From Oscillibacter sp. (GTDB taxonomy: Bacteria; Bacillota; Clostridia; Oscillospirales; Oscillospiraceae): DNA of 7,541 bases. The notes beneath the pieces were generated by a model. The model was not told the DNA's origin, did no database searches, and saw only the letters and a list, made by a program, of their open reading frames with translations. The position numbers were made by a program, and so were the translations under genes. Location: positions 1 through 7,541 of the forward strand of contig JAFSOM010000522.1 in assembly GCA_017447005.1 (NCBI GenBank), written 5' to 3'. Within the stretch, counting starts at the first letter, position 1. Every line of letters starts with the position of its first letter. Shown here piece by piece: positions 5,262-7,541 of the stretch.

Positions 5262-5987
5262 GTGAAACTGCTTATCATCCGGCACGCCGACCCGGATTAC
5301 GAACATAACTGTCTGACGGACGCCGGACAACGTGAGGCGCAACTTTTAGCCGATTACCTCCAAAACGTACCCATTGACGCGGCCTATACGTCGCCGCTGG
5401 CGCGGGCGCGTCTGACGGCGGAACCCGCGCTGACCCGTAAGGGCATGACGGCGCAGGTTTGCGACTGGTTGCGCGAGTTCGACGCGAGAATCAGGAAACC
5501 GAATGAGGACGCCCCCGGTATCGTCTGGGACTGGCTCCCGCAGGACTGGACGCCCGTCAGCGACTTCTACGCCCCCGATACTTGGACGCGTCCGGCGGTC
5601 ATGCGCGACAGCGACGCCGCCGTAAAATACCGCGAGGTTTGCGACGGTCTCGACGCGCTCCTAGCGTCCCACGGCTACCGCCGCCACGGACGCCTTTACC
5701 GCGCTGACAAGCCCAATCACGATACGATAGCGTTATTCTGTCACTTCGGCGTGGAATGCGTACTGTTAAGTCACTTGCTTTCGGTGTCGCCCATGCCCAT
5801 ACTCCACGGTTTTTGCGCTTTGCCGTCGTCCATGACGCTCCTTTACACGGAGGAACGCCGCGAGGGGTTCGCGTCGTTCCGCGTCAGCGAGTTCGGCGCG
5901 TTGTACCACTTGCGTCAAGCGGGCGTTACGCCGTCGTTCTCGGCGCGTTTCTGCGAATGTTTTACGGACGATACCCGTCACGACTAA
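5262..5987 (+). CDS. Histidine phosphatase (phosphoglycerate-mutase-like) family protein
   Basis: The product belongs to the branch of enzymes that transfer phosphate through an active-site histidine. Counting from GTG 5262 gives 241 residues opening MKLLIIRHADPDYEH. RHA at 7-9 is the catalytic RHG-type motif (nucleophile His8). TSPLARAR near 43-50 carries the phosphate-binding Arg48, LREFDAR near 70-76 is a plausible acid region, and the second catalytic His is in FCHFG (His161). All active-site elements appear intact. The substrate cannot be told; relatives act on sugar phosphates, phosphoserine, cobalamin intermediates or other small phosphates. The frame is also open from TTG 5256 (adding two residues), which has AAAGG 6 nt upstream. 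I chose GTG because relatives begin MKLL and GGGG lies 7 nt before it. It is transcribed divergently from the spore operon and heads a two-gene unit. Confidence 0.88.
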   Translation: MKLLIIRHADPDYEHNCLTDAGQREAQLLADYLQNVPIDAAYTSPLARARLTAEPALTRKGMTAQVCDWLREFDARIRKPNEDAPGIVWDWLPQDWTPVSDFYAPDTWTRPAVMRDSDAAVKYREVCDGLDALLASHGYRRHGRLYRADKPNHDTIALFCHFGVECVLLSHLLSVSPMPILHGFCALPSSMTLLYTEERREGFASFRVSEFGALYHLRQAGVTPSFSARFCECFTDDTRHD

Positions 5988-6006
5988 AATATAAGGAGAC
6001 TTTACC

Positions 6007-6555
6007 ATGTACGTTTCGGCCCTGTTTCACAATACCCGTCCCGACGGCGAACCGCTCCCGCAGGAAGCCGCCGCCTTTGACCTTCTCGAACGTCTCCACA
6101 TCGACTATGACCGCGTATCCAGTGACGCCGCCGACAATATGGAGAAATGCGACGCCGTCAGCGCCGTACTCGGTATGCCCGTATGCAAGAATCTCTTCCT
6201 GTGCAACCGTCAGAAAACGCAGTTCTATTTGCTCTGTATGCCGCCGCATAAGCCATTTCACACGAAGGATTTGAGCAAACAAATCGGCTCGGCGCGGCTG
6301 TCGTTCGCCCCGGAGGATATGTTATGGGAACTGCTCCACTGTACGCCCGGTTCCGCAACGATTCTTGGTCTTGCCAATGACACGGAAAACCGCGTCCGGC
6401 TCCTCATAGATAAGCAAACCTACGACGCCGAATATCTGAGCTGTCACCCGTGCATTTGTACGAGTACGCTGAAAATCCGTATGGAGGACGTGCTAAAGAA
6501 GCTCTTGCCCGACTGCCGTCATGATGTGACGGTTGTCGAACTGCCTGACGAATAA
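6007..6555 (+). CDS. YbaK/ProX-type aminoacyl-tRNA deacylase (free-standing trans-editing domain)
   Basis: The 182-residue product matches the single-domain editing family that includes ProXp-ala, YbaK and EbsC. Such proteins hydrolyse mischarged tRNA, for example Ala-tRNA(Pro), in the cytosol. Family landmarks are present in order. Lys61 is in VCKNLFLCNRQKTQFYLL, as in the KNLFL..K motif with its catalytic lysine. LSKQIGSARLSFAPEDML is at 89-106. The CTPGSATILGLAND loop at 112-125 is the GxxxP-region equivalent. The CHPCICTSTLKI strand is at 146-157. AAGGAG lies 8 nt before ATG 6007, and only 19 bp separate it from the phosphatase gene, so the two are probably one transcript. It is unusually rich in Cys (nine), including positions where relatives usually have HPL.NT. 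The exact amino-acid specificity is not decided by sequence; ProXp-ala-like is my best guess. Confidence 0.85.
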   Translation: MYVSALFHNTRPDGEPLPQEAAAFDLLERLHIDYDRVSSDAADNMEKCDAVSAVLGMPVCKNLFLCNRQKTQFYLLCMPPHKPFHTKDLSKQIGSARLSFAPEDMLWELLHCTPGSATILGLANDTENRVRLLIDKQTYDAEYLSCHPCICTSTLKIRMEDVLKKLLPDCRHDVTVVELPDE

Positions 6556-6573
6556 GCGATTGCGCCGTCTTTG

Positions 6574-6623
6574 TCGCCCCCGTTCCGGGGGGAGATGTCG
6601 CCGTAAGGCGACAGAGGGGGGCG
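6574..6623. repeat. Palindromic intergenic element A
   Basis: Starts 18 bp after the deacylase stop codon. CCCCC/GGGGG arms (6577-6581, 6587-6591) form one hairpin; TGTCGCC, GTAA, GGCGACA (6596-6613) forms a second with a tetraloop. The ends TCGCCCC and GGGGCGA are inverted repeats. It may fold as a transcript end, but no T-run follows. Confidence 0.8.
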
Positions 6624-6630
6624 AAAAACG

Positions 6631-6674
6631 CCCTCATCCGGCATTACGCGCCGACTTTCCCCCGCAAGCCGGAT
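6631..6674. repeat. Palindromic intergenic element B (degenerate copy)
   Basis: Opens CCCTCATCCGG and continues to TTTCCCCC like element C, but its second hairpin is lost. Arms ATCCGGC (6636-6642) and GCCGGAT (6668-6674) form a replacement inverted repeat. Elements A and B are joined by a GGGCG, five A's, CGCCC mini-hairpin. Confidence 0.7.
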
Positions 6675-6682
6675 AAAACTTG

Positions 6683-6730
6683 CCCTCATCCGGCGCTGTG
6701 CGCCACCTTCCCCCGTTACCGGGGGAAGGC
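6683..6730. repeat. Palindromic intergenic element C
   Basis: CCCTCATCC leader, hairpin GGCGC-tgt-GCGCC (6692-6704), then CCTTCCCCCG-ttac-CGGGGGAAGG (6706-6729), a 10-bp stem with a tetraloop. The layout equals that of element D in the opposite orientation. Confidence 0.85.
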
Positions 6731-6800
6731 CAGACTTGACAGCGTAATCGTAACAATCACGCGGAATCATTGCGGAAACTTTGCAAGGTTGCGCTAAAAA

Positions 6801-6855
6801 GCCTTCCCCCCTGTGGGGGGAAGGTGTCACGGCGTAAGCCGTGACGGATGAGGGG
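6801..6855. repeat. Palindromic intergenic element D, inverted relative to C
   Basis: CCTTCCCCCC-tgt-GGGGGGAAGG (6802-6824), then GTCACGGC-gtaa-GCCGTGAC (6826-6845), then GGATGAGGGG. It is a reverse-complement relative of element C, but the second stem has a different sequence and still pairs perfectly. The 70 bp between C and D (6731-6800) hold no gene or complete promoter that I can support. The 54 bp after D are the recR leader. Confidence 0.85.
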
Positions 6856-6909
6856 CATTTTTCCCCGTCCCTGAAAGAGAAGGGTTTTTATAAGGAGTAC
6901 GAAACGGAC

Positions 6910-7509
6910 ATGGAATATTTTCCCGCGCCGCTGGAAGCGCTCATTGAACAATTCGCCCGACTGCCCGGTATCGGCGGCAAATCCGCCCAACGGTTAGCCT
7001 TCTACGTGCTCGGACTGCCCGCGGAGGAAGTCCGGACGTTCGCCGCCGCTATGGTCAACGCCAAGGAGGGTATCACGCTCTGTCCGGAGTGTCAGAATTT
7101 CACCGCCGGGGGATTATGCCCTATTTGCGCGTCCGACCGCCGCGACGCGTCCACTATCTGCGTCGTCGCCGACCCCCGCGACGTTGCCGCCCTCGAACGC
7201 GGGCACGAGTACCAAGGGCGTTATCACGTGCTCCACGGCGTCATATCGCCCATGAACCATGTCGGCCCCGACGAAATCGCAATCCGTCCGTTGCTCGAAC
7301 GCGTCCGGCGCGGCGACGTGCGCGAAGTCATCATGGCCACAAATCCCGATACCGAAGGCGAGGCCACCGCGCTGTACTTATCGCGCCTCTTGCGTCCGCT
7401 GGGGGTACGCGTCACGCGTCTGGCCTACGGCATTCCCGTCGGGGGACACCTCGAATTTGCCGACGACGCGACCTTGTCCCGCGCCTTGGAGGGGAGGCAG
7501 GAGTTCTAA
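6910..7509 (+). CDS. recR: Recombination mediator protein RecR
   Basis: RecR works with RecO/RecF to load RecA at gaps and breaks. The product is 199 residues, a normal length for the family. An N-terminal helix-hairpin-helix (ARLPGIGGKSAQRLAFYVL, 16-34) is followed by a zinc finger with Cys58, Cys61, Cys70 and Cys73. A Toprim domain starts near ICVVADPRD (83-91) and contains YHVLHGVISPM and IMATNPDTEGEATALYLSRL (141-160). The C-terminal LAYGIPVGGHLEFADDATL (171-189) and EGRQEF end are typical. I chose ATG 6910 because the product then begins MEYFPAPLEALIEQF like its relatives, with AAGGAG 12 nt upstream (a longish spacing). The frame is open further, to a GTG at 6841, but that would put the start inside palindromic element D. 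ybaB and dnaX, the usual upstream partners in Firmicutes, are absent here. Confidence 0.97.
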   Translation: MEYFPAPLEALIEQFARLPGIGGKSAQRLAFYVLGLPAEEVRTFAAAMVNAKEGITLCPECQNFTAGGLCPICASDRRDASTICVVADPRDVAALERGHEYQGRYHVLHGVISPMNHVGPDEIAIRPLLERVRRGDVREVIMATNPDTEGEATALYLSRLLRPLGVRVTRLAYGIPVGGHLEFADDATLSRALEGRQEF

Positions 7510-7541
7510 ACTCCCACTCTTTAACGGCTAAAAATAAAAAT

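Noticed and set aside
6736..6741. Perfect TTGACA as a -35 box for recR
   Set aside because: No acceptable -10 hexamer lies 16-18 bp downstream; the sequence there is ACGCGG.
6841..6909. Upstream GTG start for recR adding 23 residues
   Set aside because: The extension would begin inside the hairpin of palindromic element D and has no family match. ATG 6910 gives the standard RecR N-terminus and length.

Overview
The window looks like part of the chromosome of a GC-rich, endospore-forming and probably motile member of the Clostridia. An Oscillospirales-type lineage is my guess. The evidence is a SpoIVA of normal length, a SipL-type DUF3794/LysM protein, a SpoVM micropeptide, a chemotaxis receptor, AGGAGG-type ribosome sites, and palindromic GC-rich intergenic elements of a kind I associate with this group. 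No plasmid, phage or transposase gene is visible.

Left part, minus strand: the first 450 codons of a methyl-accepting chemotaxis protein run off the left edge. It has its own sigma-A-like promoter (TTGACA, 17 bp, TACGAT). Centre, minus strand: a compact sporulation cluster reads, in transcription order, a 51-residue Cys-rich membrane protein (4905-5060), spoVM (28 residues, 4693-4779), sipL (3094-4632), spoIVA (1581-3056) and a hairpin terminator. SpoVM, SpoIVA and SipL are the three proteins that build and anchor the basement layer of the spore coat on the forespore membrane. SpoVM binds the membrane, SpoIVA is the polymerising ATPase, and SipL binds SpoIVA through its LysM domain. Having all three in one transcription unit is the main result. 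Both leading micro-genes are shorter than usual gene-calling limits and are easy to miss. The leader also carries a perfect 38-bp tandem repeat, an intercistronic hairpin and two sites matching the SpoIIID consensus.

Right part, plus strand: transcribed divergently from the spore cluster are a histidine-phosphatase-family gene and, 19 bp later, a free-standing YbaK/ProX-type aminoacyl-tRNA deacylase gene. A 354-bp gap follows, filled by four palindromic elements (two of them inverted copies of each other), and then recR (199 residues), which ends 32 bp before the right edge. recR is not preceded by ybaB/dnaX within the window.

Both halves look like ordinary vertically inherited chromosome. 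The unusual content is the complete coat-basement operon with its undescribed small membrane protein, the duplicated HAMP-like module in the chemoreceptor, and the structured intergenic DNA.
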